In this document: positions 35,812-49,900 of the stretch, piece by piece
Numbering within the stretch: the first letter of the stretch is position 1
Layout: each line of letters begins with the position of its first letter
Source of the DNA: Sipunculus nudus
Lineage: Eukaryota; Annelida; Sipuncula; Golfingiida; Sipunculidae
NCBI GenBank assembly: GCA_026874595.1
Contig: CM049306.1
Location: 59,342,019 to 59,406,018 of the forward strand
Length of the DNA: 64,000 nucleotides
Direction of reading: 5' to 3'
Made by a program: the position numbers and the translations under genes
Notes under the pieces: model-generated
The model's database searches: none
Seen by the model: the letters and a program-made list of their open reading frames with translations, nothing else
What the model was told of the DNA's origin: nothing

Positions 35812-35817
35812 CAGGAC

Positions 35818-37247
35818 AGATAACACCAACCATAAATCCTTAAAATCATTCAACTGAAGCAGATTGTGTAACTCCGTCAACAACACGCATGCAAATGCTT
35901 AGTTAACATTAATGCATTAAATTACTTACGGTTTTATTCTTCTGATCACCTTATTCTTCTGATCACCATAAACGTGAATTAAATTAGAGGCAGCAGCGAT
36001 TTTTCGAACAAAGTTACAAAAATGTGTTGCATTATCCTCATTACAATTAGACGCTTTGTCTTTCATCCTCTCACATACCTTATATTGATCGTTCATGAAC
36101 TGGTATTATACAGTGTTATATGCTTAGCTATAACCATGACCTCCCCCAAGCTAAAACTATTTAAGTGTATATAAAAGTGAAAATGAAAGCCACTCTGAGC
36201 TATCCGCACCCACTGACTTCAAACGATAACCATACACTTTGGCCCTTTGTGAATAAAACTTACTCGATGTACAGGTCGAAAGGCGTTGACTTGTTATGTC
36301 GTGGTTATTGTGTCCTGCTTGTTTTTTTTTTCACAAGACCAGGAACATAAGAGTACATTTCCATGTACACGTTTTGCCATGCGTTTGCCTCGCGAAAATC
36401 CAGCAAGTTAAAATGCCATGACCTTTTCAATGTGTGCGATTGACGCGCGGCAAAGGCATGCGTCAGTTTTTCTTTTTTTTTTTTTTTTTTTTTTATTATT
36501 CAGGAAGAACACTATAACAGGTTAACAGTAATGTATACTTTATGGAATCTTTTATGAACTTGCATTGATTTTTTTATAAAGGGGGTTTTTGATTGTTCTG
36601 CTATCTTAAAGACCCATGCGCCGTTATACACAGGGCCATATATACCACCCCACAGGTTGACAGGTTCCCACTGCGAATGACGTAGTTTATTGGTTAACCT
36701 ATAGTAATAATTTGTAGCCTACACATGAGCAACCGCAAAATTTTATTTACACTTCTCTGTTTCATGGTTCCAATCTTTATGAAGTTTCTAGTATTCATTT
36801 GTTGTGGCCGGTAATGACCAGCTGTTAAGTATTGGTAAAACATATAAAGACGTAAACTTGGTACGTGTATTTTGTATTTTCATTTCAAAAACGTAACTTT
36901 CATCCACATTCATGACCTTCTGCATGATGTACCGCAGTATAGGCCAACGTGTCATATCCCTGTTTAATGAATGCACAAATCAAAAGACCGTGATAAGATA
37001 ATTATTTCTGACGTTAGTTGCCATAACCCTCATATCAGATTTTGAAACATTTGCCCATTGCCGATTAAAATTAACACCCTTCCTGTAACCTTGTTAAGTA
37101 TTTGAAGTGGTTGAAAAGGTGTTGCGTTTGAAAGAAATACAATAAAAGCCGTCACATGCACAAACCCGTTTCGGCAATCTGTGCGAGCCCACGTGAACAT
37201 GATATTAACTGGTTTCAGGATCGTGCATATATTTTATATGAGACTTG
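35818..37247. other. Non-coding spacer
   Basis: Nothing recognised apart from a poly-T run near 36,470-36,495. Confidence 0.55.
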
Positions 37248-37608
37248 AAATCGGCATTCTAAGCAATGAGTGTCTCCACAATGTGGGAGGTTCCTAATCA
37301 GGGAAGCTCACGAACCCGTTTTTACATTCACTTATTCGGCATATATTCCCTGCTTCATTCGCACATAAGTGATATTCTACATTTGTGAATATTCCTTGAT
37401 GACGTTCCTGAATACGGATGATATTCCAGATCCACACCAAAATCTAATCAATTCTTCATTCGCTCATACCGAAAAAGCCCTGATATTTCATTAGGTTCCG
37501 TTAAAGGTTGTGATGTTGGTTATGTTGTGATCAAACACACACACATAAACACCCAAACACACACACGAACGGGGATGAACGCATACACTCCTGGCGGAAG
37601 AAATGACA
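37248..37608 (+). repeat. Dispersed repeat family 1, copy 4
   Basis: Shares CCACAATGTGGGAGGTTCC, ACATTTGTGAATATTCCTTG, GATCCACACCAAAATCTAAT and GATGAACGCATACACTCCTG, ending GGCGGAAGAAAT. Outside the TLR region, so the family is genuinely dispersed. Confidence 0.85.
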
Positions 37609-37746
37609 TGCTTTCAGTCTGATCGTGTGTGATCAAGGTAAATGGGTGCAGTTAGAAAATAAAATAATTTAATTGTTCCTTTTATTCACAGCTCATTTGT
37701 TTTGGTAACTCAGTGCGGTCCATGAAAAGTACATGAAAATGCTGTG

Positions 37747-37748
37747 AA

Positions 37749-37811
<63 letters not shown>

Positions 37812-37948
37812 GAAAATAATAATGATGTTGGTGATGATGAAAAAAAATAATAGTAATAATAGTAAAAAAATATCTCTTTCTCTTTATATAGAGATAAAAA
37901 AAATATCTCTCTCTCTACTACTACTACTACTACTACTACTATTACTAC
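37747..37948. repeat. (AAT)n and (CTA)n trinucleotide cluster
   Basis: AAT repeats (37,747-37,810), then related A-rich sequence and CTA repeats (37,914-37,948). Long open frames on both strands here are low-complexity. Confidence 0.95.
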
Positions 37949-40376
37949 AGCAAAAGACCCGTTCTTGTAATAGTACAAGGTCCACAGCTACACGCCGGGG
38001 ACGGGTTGAACATGGGCCGAGTTTACCTCTTTGAGACACATGCACAGTGTTGTTTCTGATAGATGGGGCTGCTATACACCTTTTGCGAATTTATGTTAAA
38101 TTGCATAAAATTGACAAAAATATGGAAAATGGCCCCTTATAATAGGGCACACATGGTAACGTCCCATTACTACAAGCCCAGAACGTACATTTCCTATAAA
38201 ATGAATGATATCTGTCCTTTTTGTCTATTCACTTACTATCCATCATATGTTAGGGGAATTTCCACAGGCGAGTCGACATTGACTGTAATCATTGGCAGCC
38301 CGTTACCCTGAGTCACACAGGAATGAGGATGAAACAGATTATTTATTAGTTTGGCTTGCTATAGTTGGTATTTATGCCAGGTATTTAAAAAAAATGTTTG
38401 ATTTAAATGTGTTTTGCAGAATCTCAGACAAGATTAAACGTGTTGGTTTATTATTTGTTTTAATCTATGACCAGTAAACGAACCGATATCCAAAGGCTTG
38501 TTTAGAACTGATTGGTTTATTTTAGCTTCACTGCAGTCAAGCGAACATGTGTGAAGATGAGATACACGTTGTGCAAGTATCTCTAAATCTTTCATTCAAA
38601 ACCTTAGTTTTTTATAGATTTAATATAGGCACATTTTAATAGTGATAGTATGTAAGCTGTATGTGTAGTGCTCTCTCAATAGTGGTAAAACAATGTATTA
38701 CAGCTATTTTGAATGGCCTGGTGTAGTTTGGTATAGGAAGCCGCAATCGCTCCTGGAAACAAGTGCGATTTCTCCTGAATTAGTCGAAAATATGAAAAAA
38801 AGTCAATTGCCCCCCCCCCCTTAGTCACACTTTACATCATTCTAAACAGTACAAGATCAAAATGTGCATATTCGAGGCGTATAGCCAGGGAAGAAATATG
38901 TGGAAAAGCTCTCGTGTGACCGCCGTCTGTTATAATATAGATCATATATTCACGACTGCAGAATTTGGAGTCAGGGAAGCGGAATTCGTTTTTCATATAA
39001 GCGTCAGATGGCGCTGTACTCAATAATAAATCTTTTCCACAAGTTATCAATGCAAAACTCGACAGACGTGCACAAAATTTTATTTTTATTTACAATTAGT
39101 TCTTCAGAAAAGACAAAGTGATGTGACTGATCCGATTATGCAATGCTTCCATAACCATTTATTAAAAGGAGTGATTTATATTTTTTATAAAATGTTTCGG
39201 ATAAACGAGCATTTATTACATACGGCATATATCATAATATAGAAAATGGTATCATTTAATTATGAACTAAATGATAAATGCAGTTTCGGATACCCGAGGT
39301 TCCACCTCCTTATCACAGGCCCCTGATCTCATATATTATATTTTTATATGTAATTATTATTATCTCTTATCCCTCCTTATCTAGCTTATCATCTAGTATA
39401 GGATATAACACTGTCCCGGTATTTATCTAGTATAAAGTTTAAATTATACACTCACAATGGACGGCACTGTTTTTTTTAGAGATACCATAACATTAGAAGA
39501 TATCAAAACCATAGCAGGGCTGTCTGTCAAACTGGTGTATCTCTTATTACAATCTCCAACACAGAGGCGCCGTTGTGGATACTACCTTTGTAGTAAGGTC
39601 ACAATATTTACATTTCCTTCGTAGATATAACCAAACAAAACGCGAAGAACCGTGGTCAGCAAAGGACTTGGTCTGTGACGTTTCTCTTGTGGCTGAGGAC
39701 AGCCCTCTGTTAATATAAACACAGCACTTGACCAGCACGTTCAGTCTGTTCACTGCAAAATAACACGTGTTGATTGTCATGACAGTGACGCTTTTGATGC
39801 GACCAGTACGTTGGCTCAGCAGGGATTCTCTCCAGGCACACTCGGAGCATTTCAACAGGCTTATTATTCCTTAGAAGTGCGATAAGAACTCAGATCAAGA
39901 TTTGGATCTGGTTTATAGTATCTGACAAACCCACTTGGATGAAATGCCCGGATGAATGCGCTCTGTAACTGACGACGAATAATCCACGCGGTCAAAGGTC
40001 AACACTTACTGACTTGGAGAATGAACTGACACTCACGTGGTCACGGGTGATGCCAAGCACGCGCGTGAGAGACAAAGCAGACGATTCAGCTGTCGTCACT
40101 AAATCAAACTGGACAATGATTCACAGCAAAATAATTCACAGCAAAATATCTCACCCCCTCAGGGCCATGACATTTTCTAGCCTACTTTTTTAGCAGATTC
40201 ATTTTTTTTTATAATATTATGTGTTTCGTTGGATTCCCATTTCCACGAATTTCCACGAACCTCTGATTATCTCCCGTTGGTATAACTCCTCAATGTCATG
40301 ACAGCCAAGAACATGAAACCCAACGAAATACGAAAGGTTATTAAACCACGTTAAGAAAATTGAAAGAGAATACTAG

Positions 40377-40388
40377 TATATATATATA

Positions 40389-40469
<81 letters not shown>

Positions 40470-40536
40470 CCAGTCTATTTTCGAATATCTCTATTTATAA
40501 AATATTCTGAACATGAAAATAAAATCTCTCTCTCTA

Positions 40537-40584
<48 letters not shown>

Positions 40585-40590
40585 TCTCTC
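40377..40590. repeat. (TA)n and (TC)n microsatellites
   Basis: TA tract to about 40,469 and, after a short gap, an imperfect TC tract at 40,526-40,590. Confidence 0.96.
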
Positions 40591-40910
40591 CAGTCCCTTT
40601 GTCTGATCAGCAGAATAAATTGCCAGACTAAGTAAATATGGGAGAATGAGACAGAGGTGATAAAGGCTGTCAATCACGGTTATGCTCATAGTTGTTACAT
40701 AATGTTCCTGATAATACACCGTGCAAGTCACACTTCCCATCACATATGTTGTTTTTATTTTAATGCGCTGAAGGCATTTATATGCAAAACAAAATTATAC
40801 CATCTGTGTATATATGTACATCCCCATGGAAGAATCATAACCTTAGATGTTAATATAGCGTTTTTTATTTTTCTGTATACAAATAATATATACAAAATCA
40901 AGGAGAAATC

Positions 40911-40911
40911 T

Positions 40912-40974
<63 letters not shown>
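40911..40974. repeat. (TA)n(GA)n microsatellite
   Basis: Adjacent TA and GA tracts. Confidence 0.96.
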
Positions 40975-40976
<2 letters not shown>

Positions 40977-42014
40977 AACGTCATGTTTTGTTGCAACGAA
41001 ATTATACAGTGACATTTATTCCTTAACAAAGTAAGGGAGAAAAATACCAGTTTGGTTGGTTGGTGCAACAAACTTTCCAGACATGCATACACAAAATATT
41101 TCAGGTAACCAGAGCTTGAAGTATAGCTGACGACAGATCCAACATTAGTTGTACTAGCGTGTACGTCACTATTCATTTTACTACTTTCTTGCGTTACGAT
41201 CGCTCCTTGGAAAAATGTCAAATTCCTCAGGATTTAGCTATACAGTAAGTTATCCAAACCAATCTCAAAATGCTCCAATAAGTTGAGAAATGATCAAGAT
41301 CAGACCCACTAAGTGGTAACACAAGTTAAATTCTCATCTGTACAGGAATTCCTGTACCTCGTCTTTATTGAATGGACTTTAAAGGACGAGTCAATATTGA
41401 CATGGAGCGCGCCCTGCCGTCCCGTGTGTGGTTACGCCACCTGTCGGGCTTGTTGATATTGATCTATCACGGCAGGCTAATAACCGGCTAATCCCGCCTT
41501 ATACTGCTATTGTACGGTCAGATTCGTGGGAACAAAGGACCCGTCAAAAGACCATATGTTGGCGGACTCGTATCTCACAGATTTGACTGTGAAACCTGCC
41601 ACTTGCACATGTGCGGTATGCTTTGATTAAAACTGTGCCGCTTCGGTACTGTTCATTTGAAGTTTATCAATATTTTCATATCCATAAACACGTTTCCTGA
41701 CATTCAGTCATAACTTACAAAAGTAGAATGGTCCTTACTGGACCTTATAACCAAAGGCTCCCACATGGTTCCGCTCCTAACATGCATATGATGGGATTTT
41801 TCCTGATTCGTATCCCCTCTTTCGAAGAAATTTCTTGGAAATTGGTCCATTTGATTTTGCGTACCCTTGCCAAAAGACAAATCAATACCAACATTGCCGA
41901 TATGCTAAAATATAGCAACATTGCCAACTAAGAAATACCAACAAACAGACACGGATGAAACATATCCTCCTTGGCGAATGAAATCACAAACAAACACACA
42001 CATACATAACAGGC

Positions 42015-42045
<31 letters not shown>

Positions 42046-42953
42046 GAGAGAGGAAGACATGCAGACGGGGACATTTTAAATTGTTCAGTTTTACGGACAC
42101 CTGCAACCATATACAATTATATCTGTGTACATTGAATATGTCATGCATGATTATGCAACTTATACCTTGTAGTATGCTCTGATATACCCCACGAGTATCA
42201 GTGTAGAATATCTTGTATAATCAATGTGTATACTAATAAACTTGAAATAATTTGTCCAAAATCTCCTATTAAACGGCGTTTTTGTTGTTTTGTTTTTTTT
42301 AAGGTGTCGGTTGCCTAGCAATAAATTTATAGACCGCGTCTATATGACCCATTACTTTTTTATATGTTGTGCAATTTTGGACTTACTCTGCGGACCATGT
42401 ATTGTAAAACGTGGTGTTTCGATTACAGATGAGTATAAGATTATAGGCCCTGTACACAAAATACATCGACTGTGCAATCATTGATATCACCTGTTCACAA
42501 AGCGTGTTGCTAAGGTGACATTGCTCATGTGACACACGAGTTGTTTTATTTTGTGACTAAAAACTCCCTCTGGGGAAAGCAGTATAACTTCTCTCTTATA
42601 TGTTAATTTTACAGGTCAAAGGTAATGTTCTATGACCTAATTGGCTGGGAGCGCAATGTCATAACAGCCAAGCAAGGATGTGATGAGCTTCTGTCTTATT
42701 ACCGCCTGTGGTAAAATCTGGACTGTCGCTTACTGTCACATGACTTCGGTTACGAAGAGGGCCCCCCCCCCCTTATTATTGCAGAAGTTTGCAATTCAGA
42801 ATCTAACTAGAACTATTTCATTCTAACTGGGATTAAAATACTTCTTATCCAAATCTATGTCGATTATCTGCACATGGTTTTATAGAGGAACTTACATGCT
42901 CACCCATGAAACTTCGATTGTTGGTCTTGTATTAAGTCTTGTATTTAAAGAGT

Positions 42954-43145
42954 GTATTATATTATATTATATTATATTATATTATATTATATTATATTAT
43001 ATTATATTATATTATATTATATTATATTATATTATAATATATTATATTATATTATATTAATAATTAATTGATTTATTTATATATTTATCTATTTGTTTGT
43101 TTATGAGTCATACTGTCATGTCTCTCTCTATATATATATATATAC

Positions 43146-43196
<51 letters not shown>

Positions 43197-43199
43197 TTA
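42954..43199. repeat. (ATTAT)n pentanucleotide satellite and (TA)n tract
   Basis: About twenty copies of ATTAT (42,954-43,059), then a TA tract from about 43,127. Confidence 0.95.
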
Positions 43200-43999
43200 C
43201 ATATGGATAATACATAAATATAGTGATATATTTTTCCTTCTACAGGAAAAACCTTCCCCTTTTTACAAGAATGAACGTTTGGTGTTATTGCATTGTTATT
43301 ATTCATGGCCGCGTACAGTTACGCGGAGTGGTGCATTGATATGTGGACCACAAGTCGGACCAGCCCTTTGTTGTGACATAAGTGGGGTCAATCTCATGTA
43401 TACCAGGGAAGGTTATACTTTACACTACAGGGGAGTTGCACGGGTTGCTTACCCTGTGTGCGGGGCAACACGTCACTCACGCGTATAGGGTACTCCTCTT
43501 TCAAGATGTTTACCTAACGCTAGCTGTACACAGTAAATATCTGTACACTGCAAGCACACCAAGGCAGTGTTTGTCAGCTCATGTCGCAGATAGTATTGGC
43601 TCAACAAAGTGGCCTAGGATCTGATAAAAAGGTGGCATCGCACACGCTGGACACACAATACAACCCCTCCAGCCTTGATACTATAAACCCTTAAGCACAC
43701 CCAAATAATCCTCAGCCACGACAGACTGTAAATCCAGGTACATTAGTGCTGGCAGTCTGACAGACCATCGATATATTGTTTCATTAGTCACCGGAACATC
43801 TTCTAGTTACTGTTAACCGCAAAGTGGTATACACAGAATCAAGCACTTGCATGTTTGCATGGAGTTTTGCTAGCCCAGGGCAGTACTCTGCGATATACAC
43901 TGATAATAAACAAGGCCTGATCACGAGGTATCCCAGAATATTGGGTCCACCTGCAGAAAGGAGATTCGGGAGGAGAAATGGTAAGACTATATCATGTAT

Positions 44000-44290
44000 T
44001 CTCTGTTTGTCTGTCTGACATGTCTGGGTATCTGTCTGTCTATACTTCTGTCTAGTTGCATAGTTGTCAAGCTGTTTACCTGTTTTGTCTGTCTATCTGA
44101 CTTTCTTTAGAACCTCCTACCTGTCCGACTGTCTGTCTGTCTCTCTCTGTCTACCTAACGACCTGTTTGTCTATCTCCATGTCTGTCTTTGTCACTGTCT
44201 TTCTCTGTCTCTCTTTGTCGCGCTCTGACTCTCCCTCTCCCTAGCTCTCTCTCTCCTTCTGTCTCTCTCTCTCACACACATAGACACACG
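44000..44290. repeat. Degenerate (GTCT)n / CT-rich tract
   Basis: Imperfect TCTG/TCTC repeats grading into CA repeats. Confidence 0.85.
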
Positions 44291-45131
44291 CATAAACATT
44301 TATATACATATAACATATAGCACACACATTACCCTCCCAAATCTCTCTTTCTTACCTTTACATGACCTCCCTTCTTTAAAAATTACCATCCTGAGCATAC
44401 AGAATCAGAAATAATATATTTTAATGTACGGCGGTTAGGACTTCAGTTCGTGAGACCCATCGTGAGCAGCGCAGACTATTTGACCATGCAGTCACTCCCT
44501 TAAAGTACATAACCCTCGGACAGCTGGCTGGTTAACTATAATCTAACTTACAACCAGACGAAGCATATTATTTTCAATGGAGATAAAGGAATAGTTTATG
44601 CACTGACCATTTCTCAGATAAAAAAAAAACTGATCACTTTAACCCAATTACTTTTATCTGTATTAACTATGTTAATTATTTAAACGCAGTTTAAACATTA
44701 ATTTAAAATTTATATATGTATATTTTTTATTTAAAAGTAAAATTAAAATAACAGCGTATTTCATATTCAGGCCCCTCACCTAAACAGATCTCCATAAAAG
44801 ATTAGAATCAGTTTACCCGGTTATAACACTCGTGGTTTCCAGTGCAGATTGATAATTTAAATGGCCCGTGTATCTGTTCCCTGCAGGTGGCGCTAGTTGG
44901 CTAACACGTGGGATATTGATGCTTACTATTTTATTGAATAATTCAAGGTGTGGTGCATGCTCAGTATGAAGGAGTATAAATTTTAAGGAGAACCATTTCA
45001 TATTTAGATGGGCTTTTAGGACTCATTTAACATCCTCAAGGCCTGATCAGCCATTTCAATCATACTGGTCTTGGCTCTACATGTGAGAGAAACCTGGGGT
45101 CATTCTTGTTTGTCCTGTTGATAAAAAATAA

Positions 45132-45168
<37 letters not shown>

Positions 45169-45638
45169 TATATAACCATTGTGACCTCCGAGCAGTATAG
45201 GAGCCGAGTGATTGCTTGTGGAAATCCCTCCTCATCTAGTCAGCTCTCAAATCATCGCCGTCCTGGTCATTAAAGGCCCAGCGTGAGCTTTATATGAGAA
45301 ATAACATACAGGTGGAGTCAGAGAGAGATTGACTCGGGTCCACTCAGCTGGTTCTAGTTCTGCTGATGTATTGGTGGTGGAAGTGGTGGGAGATGTGGAG
45401 GTGTTGGCCGGTGGAAGTTAATAGGCATTTACAAATTAGAAAGTTTTAACAAAGGAAACCACACCGGTGACTCTGTGAAATAGGTATGACAAATGGCAGA
45501 TAAATATATTATCTAAACATGCTAATATTGATATGTGTGATGGACATGACTTTATATATATTGAAATTTACAGTTTTTTGCCCTTAACCTCCATATCCCT
45601 CTACAGTTGCACGTTTATATCGTGTTCTAAGATAATTA

Positions 45639-45640
<2 letters not shown>

Positions 45641-45684
<44 letters not shown>

Positions 45685-45712
45685 CACCTTTGTGGGGGGG
45701 GGGGAGGGGGGG
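45641..45712. repeat. (AT)n tract and poly-G run
   Basis: AT microsatellite followed by a long G-rich run. A similar AT tract lies at 45,131-45,165. Confidence 0.93.
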
Positions 45713-46639
45713 TGTCCTGAAAAGTGTAGTTTCCCCCAAAGTATAGCGCGCTCCATGTATACCCTAACATCTTTAGCTTTAACTTTAGGAATATAAATAT
45801 ATTATCATTGCAAGAATGCATCAGATTATTTAACTGATTACTGTAAGTTGGTGTCTTCAGGTGCTGATAGTATAATTTGACCGACCACAAGAACTTATAA
45901 ATAACATAAAGCAATGACTTGTAAAGTTCAGCCTCGCACAAGCCTGTCTTTGAGCGATATTTATTTATTAGAAAGACACACATACACACAGATCCGAAAA
46001 CCTTACAGTCGCCATAATTACGAATGCTTAGATGTTACTATTGAAAGATAATGAAGATTCATAATTCATCGATAAAAGGACGTGTCTTAAAATATTACAA
46101 CATTGTTGATATTTTTTATGGTTTTATCATATAATTCGGCTTGCTGCGTGTTTTAACAGGACACTCAATGCGCAGTGCACCGGGGCTTGTTAATAGACAG
46201 TATGTAATCTTGTAATCAAATGTGATTGAATTATATTGAAACCTGAACACGGTTGATTTAACCGAAAGTGCAACTTCAGTTTAAAAAAAATGTGTTTATG
46301 TTCTCGGCTCTTAGGTATGAACGTTTAACAGGCTTGTGTATAATCTGGGCACGTGCATTACGCTCAGTTTTGATTTGCCTTCCGCTTCACCCCTCGCGAA
46401 TCATACATAATCAAATCATTCATAAGATGAGTCGTTTTTGCAAAGGAAAGTTTACTTGGCTCGTTAAAATAATTTGCCCCAACGCTTCATGCCGCTGCGC
46501 ACAAAAGGCCCAGGCATTCAAGTTCCTCTCCGCCGACACACCCAAATAAGAAAATGTTCCGAGACTAATTTCAACGTCAGCTACTTCTGTGGGAGCAGTT
46601 CTTTTATTTGGCTCTCTTATTGTAAATGCAATCTACAGG

Positions 46640-46989
46640 GATGGCTTGTTCCAGGCATGCAGATTGTATTTCCTTTCACGCTTCAGCGGGCACCAAAGGG
46701 CCGCATGGTATACACGTGAAAGCATCAGTAGTTAGAGAGCGGGGGGACCGGAGCGGGTGTGTTTTGAGGATAGCAGTGAAGCAGTGTGGGTCGTCTTACT
46801 GTGGAACTATCCCAGCGACGTCACGCTCTCTCGGGACTGAACGTGTACACGCTGATGTTTAGGTTTCGTGCCGACGAATGTTGACCGTGAACTTTTCTTA
46901 TTAACCTGCGGATACCTGAATGTTTGTTGGATATAGATCCAATTAGTCCCGTTAATCCTGTGGAAAACTTGAAAATGCCCACGGAAAGG
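46640..46989 (+). promoter_or_regulatory. Candidate promoter / first non-coding exon (speculative)
   Basis: A comparatively GC- and CpG-rich patch in an AT-rich region, ending in a consensus splice donor (GAAAG|GTGAGTG at about 46,989). A short ATG (46,975) opens just before the donor. It could be the first exon of the tincar-like gene, whose leader acceptor is at 51,158, but nothing links the two except orientation and spacing. Confidence 0.25.
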
Positions 46990-49900
46990 TGAGTGTTACA
47001 TTTCAGCAAGCATCCTAGTTTTGTATATATAACGTGATGCGGAGGCGTCTTCGTAGTCGCCGGTCGCTGGTTTATTTTGGCATGTTAAAAATGTGTAGAT
47101 GACAGTCGTCATAAGGTGTGTGTTCATCGGACTTGACAGCTCGAGGTCCGAGGCCGAGCCTCCTGCCTAAGGTCGTTATATATCAGAGGAGATGTTTGGG
47201 GCATCGAGGCATATTCAGCTTCTTAAGTTGATACTTATATACTATAACCCCACCCCACCCCGGACATATTTTTAACGTGATTGTGAAGCCGATATCCATA
47301 TCTAAAGTTACCACACATCCGAATTCCGTCAGCCACCCCTTGGCACTCTTTTACGTAAGGATACTGACTTCGATATTTCTGCTAGCCAATTAGAATGGAC
47401 TCATCAGTTGCTTTTTAATTAGTGACTGGCGCAATGTGGCGAAATATAAAAAAAACTGTTGCATCGTCTTACTATAAAAACGGTTGCGTCTCCGTCGATG
47501 GCTATATATCTACATAACTTATCATTTTCGCTTTCGCTCTCTCACTCTTTCAGAACAGTATTTTAACATATTGACATTCATCTCTCACCCTCTCTCTCTC
47601 TCTCTCTCTCGCTCTCACTTCCTCAATACGGAATATCCAGTCATCCCATGTAACCCATATTTCAACATAATTTGGTACCTCGAAGACGAAAAAAGGTCTA
47701 TTTTTAAAGAGTTCAAGGTTTATTATTTGTAGCATATGATAAAAAGTTCAAGAATACAATGAATTGCGTATAAGGGTAATTATTTCTCTCGATGTGTAGA
47801 ATGCTCGGTCTCTGATTTCATACGGAGTGACCCGCTTGGCGTATACAAACAGTGTAGTAGCCGTGTACCCAACAGGTATAGAAAGTCTATGTCAACACTC
47901 CGTTATGCATACAAACATTCATGGGAGGAGAGAAGGTAGTGTTGACATGCCTGTATATACCCCTAGAAAAGCCCGGCCCCGTACACTACAGCCAGGGAGA
48001 GCACCAGAGTTACAATGTACGGCCGTGTGTGTCTAATAACCACACAGGGCAAGGTAGGATATACGCTCAGGTAAGGTGACACTCGTTACCACATGGAGTA
48101 TATACTACAAAGTAGCAGGGTTCCAAGGTAAGTCCTTGTATACCAGTATATAAGAGGTGTACAACTACCTGTCACCATGTATCAACGGTCGTATTGTGCC
48201 CGTAATCGTAATAAACATGCGCTACGAGTTACTTCATATCCAGAGAGAGAGAAAGAGGGAGAGGGAGAGAGAGAGTATTACAACTACCTGTCACCATGTA
48301 TCAACGGTCGTATTGTGCCAATAATCGTAATAAACATGCGCTACGAGTTACTTCATATCCAGAGAGAGAGAAAGAGAGAGAGGGAGATAGAGAGTATTAT
48401 TATTATATAAAGACACTTTTCAAGCTGTAAGGTAAACAGTAGGATTCACCGTGCCCTCACCAGAGTCGGACGGGAGGGTTAAGACCGAAGATTGGGAGAT
48501 GTTATTATAGATACACGTATATATAGATGTGTACAGGCGGTAGCGTTGGAGATCATATAAATCAAGACCATTCATTCGTGATAGGATATCTAGTTTTCTC
48601 GTGTCTCATACGCTATTCCAGCGGCAAGAATATATCTGCGGAAAGATTGTTGGTAGCAATGGGACGTGTGTCGAGTGACTTTAGATCGAAATAACATTTT
48701 TTGCGACCACGCCTAAATCATCAAATTATTGTAGGATTCGTATGCACAAAGAGGTTATAACCTCATTTATTTGCATCTCTCTCAAGTAACAAAACCCCTT
48801 CTACAGCATAATTTAACCCTCTTCAGGGCCTTCTCCTGGTGAAAGATACCATGATAATAAAGTTATGGGGATGATTAGTTATATACAATACATAGTTTGT
48901 ATTCCACATGCTGTCGATCATGGTCGACACATGACAATATGTTTACACATAGCAATATGATTTACTATCGGCAAGAGTACTTATGTGAATAACGCTTATT
49001 TAATGCAAATTATTTTTTTATTGAAGAATGTGTAATATTCATGGCGAATTTAAACGAAAATTCACCGAGAATAGTCAGCCTACAAGGTTTACATATTATA
49101 ATAAATACGACGTCTTAATTAAAAAAAAATTGAATGTGTCTTACGCCAATTGGAATCAGATATATAAGAATATATATCAAAATTACGAGGGTCCGCAGTT
49201 CCATAAATGTCGTCTCAGACAAAGTGAAGACAATGCTCCGTTATTATTGAGAACATGTTTTGGACGACAGATGCTGAGTGGAGTACCTCTACAACAAATG
49301 ACAGGTGCTGGTTTAATCAAGTTGAAACATCTCGAGCTGGTGTGTAGTTAAACATTATCATAATATAATGAGAGCAGGTGGTCATGTTACCTGGTCAAAC
49401 CATGAACAATATTGACCGTATCTTGACCGGTTTCACGATGTCAAGCCGGGGTCACTTTACTTCGGGCCTTATCAGGTGCACGATGCACGTGTATTGTTAT
49501 CCTTGGTTAATTCTTTGAACCACTGACTTTCAACTTTACTGAACTTTCATTTTTGCTTACATACATGTCGCATATATTATGATAAACATTTGGCAAGTTA
49601 TACGTACCGTTATATAATCATATATCGATGACTTCCGAAACTTCCCAGTCTTGCAATAGATAAATTAGATATATTCAACGCATACTATAGTATATACTAT
49701 CTATAGGGCATTTATATCTAGCCGAGAATACAAGGCACAGTATAGGCAGCAGGGCAGGTATATGCCTTTATAACTGTAAAGTATAGGCTGGTCACAGACT
49801 CTCTAAAATTTAAGGGGAAAATGGCGCTAATATAGATCGTGATGAACTATTAATAAAATTTGTTTAGAAAAGTAGTTCAAAGTACCCCACAAATATTGTG

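Larger units (their letters stand above)
37949..46639. other. Repeat-rich non-coding region
   Basis: Microsatellites listed separately, C and G homopolymer runs (38,809 and 42,763), and short frames without recognisable domains. No gene supported. Confidence 0.55.

Noticed and set aside
37682-38034. Long open frames on both strands
   Set aside because: Encoded by AAT and CTA trinucleotide repeats; low-complexity Ile or Leu runs.
43093-43488. 131-codon plus-strand open frame
   Set aside because: The first third is TA-microsatellite translation and the rest has no recognisable domain.
49028-49351. 107-codon plus-strand open frame
   Set aside because: No signal, domain or splice context recognised; consistent with chance.
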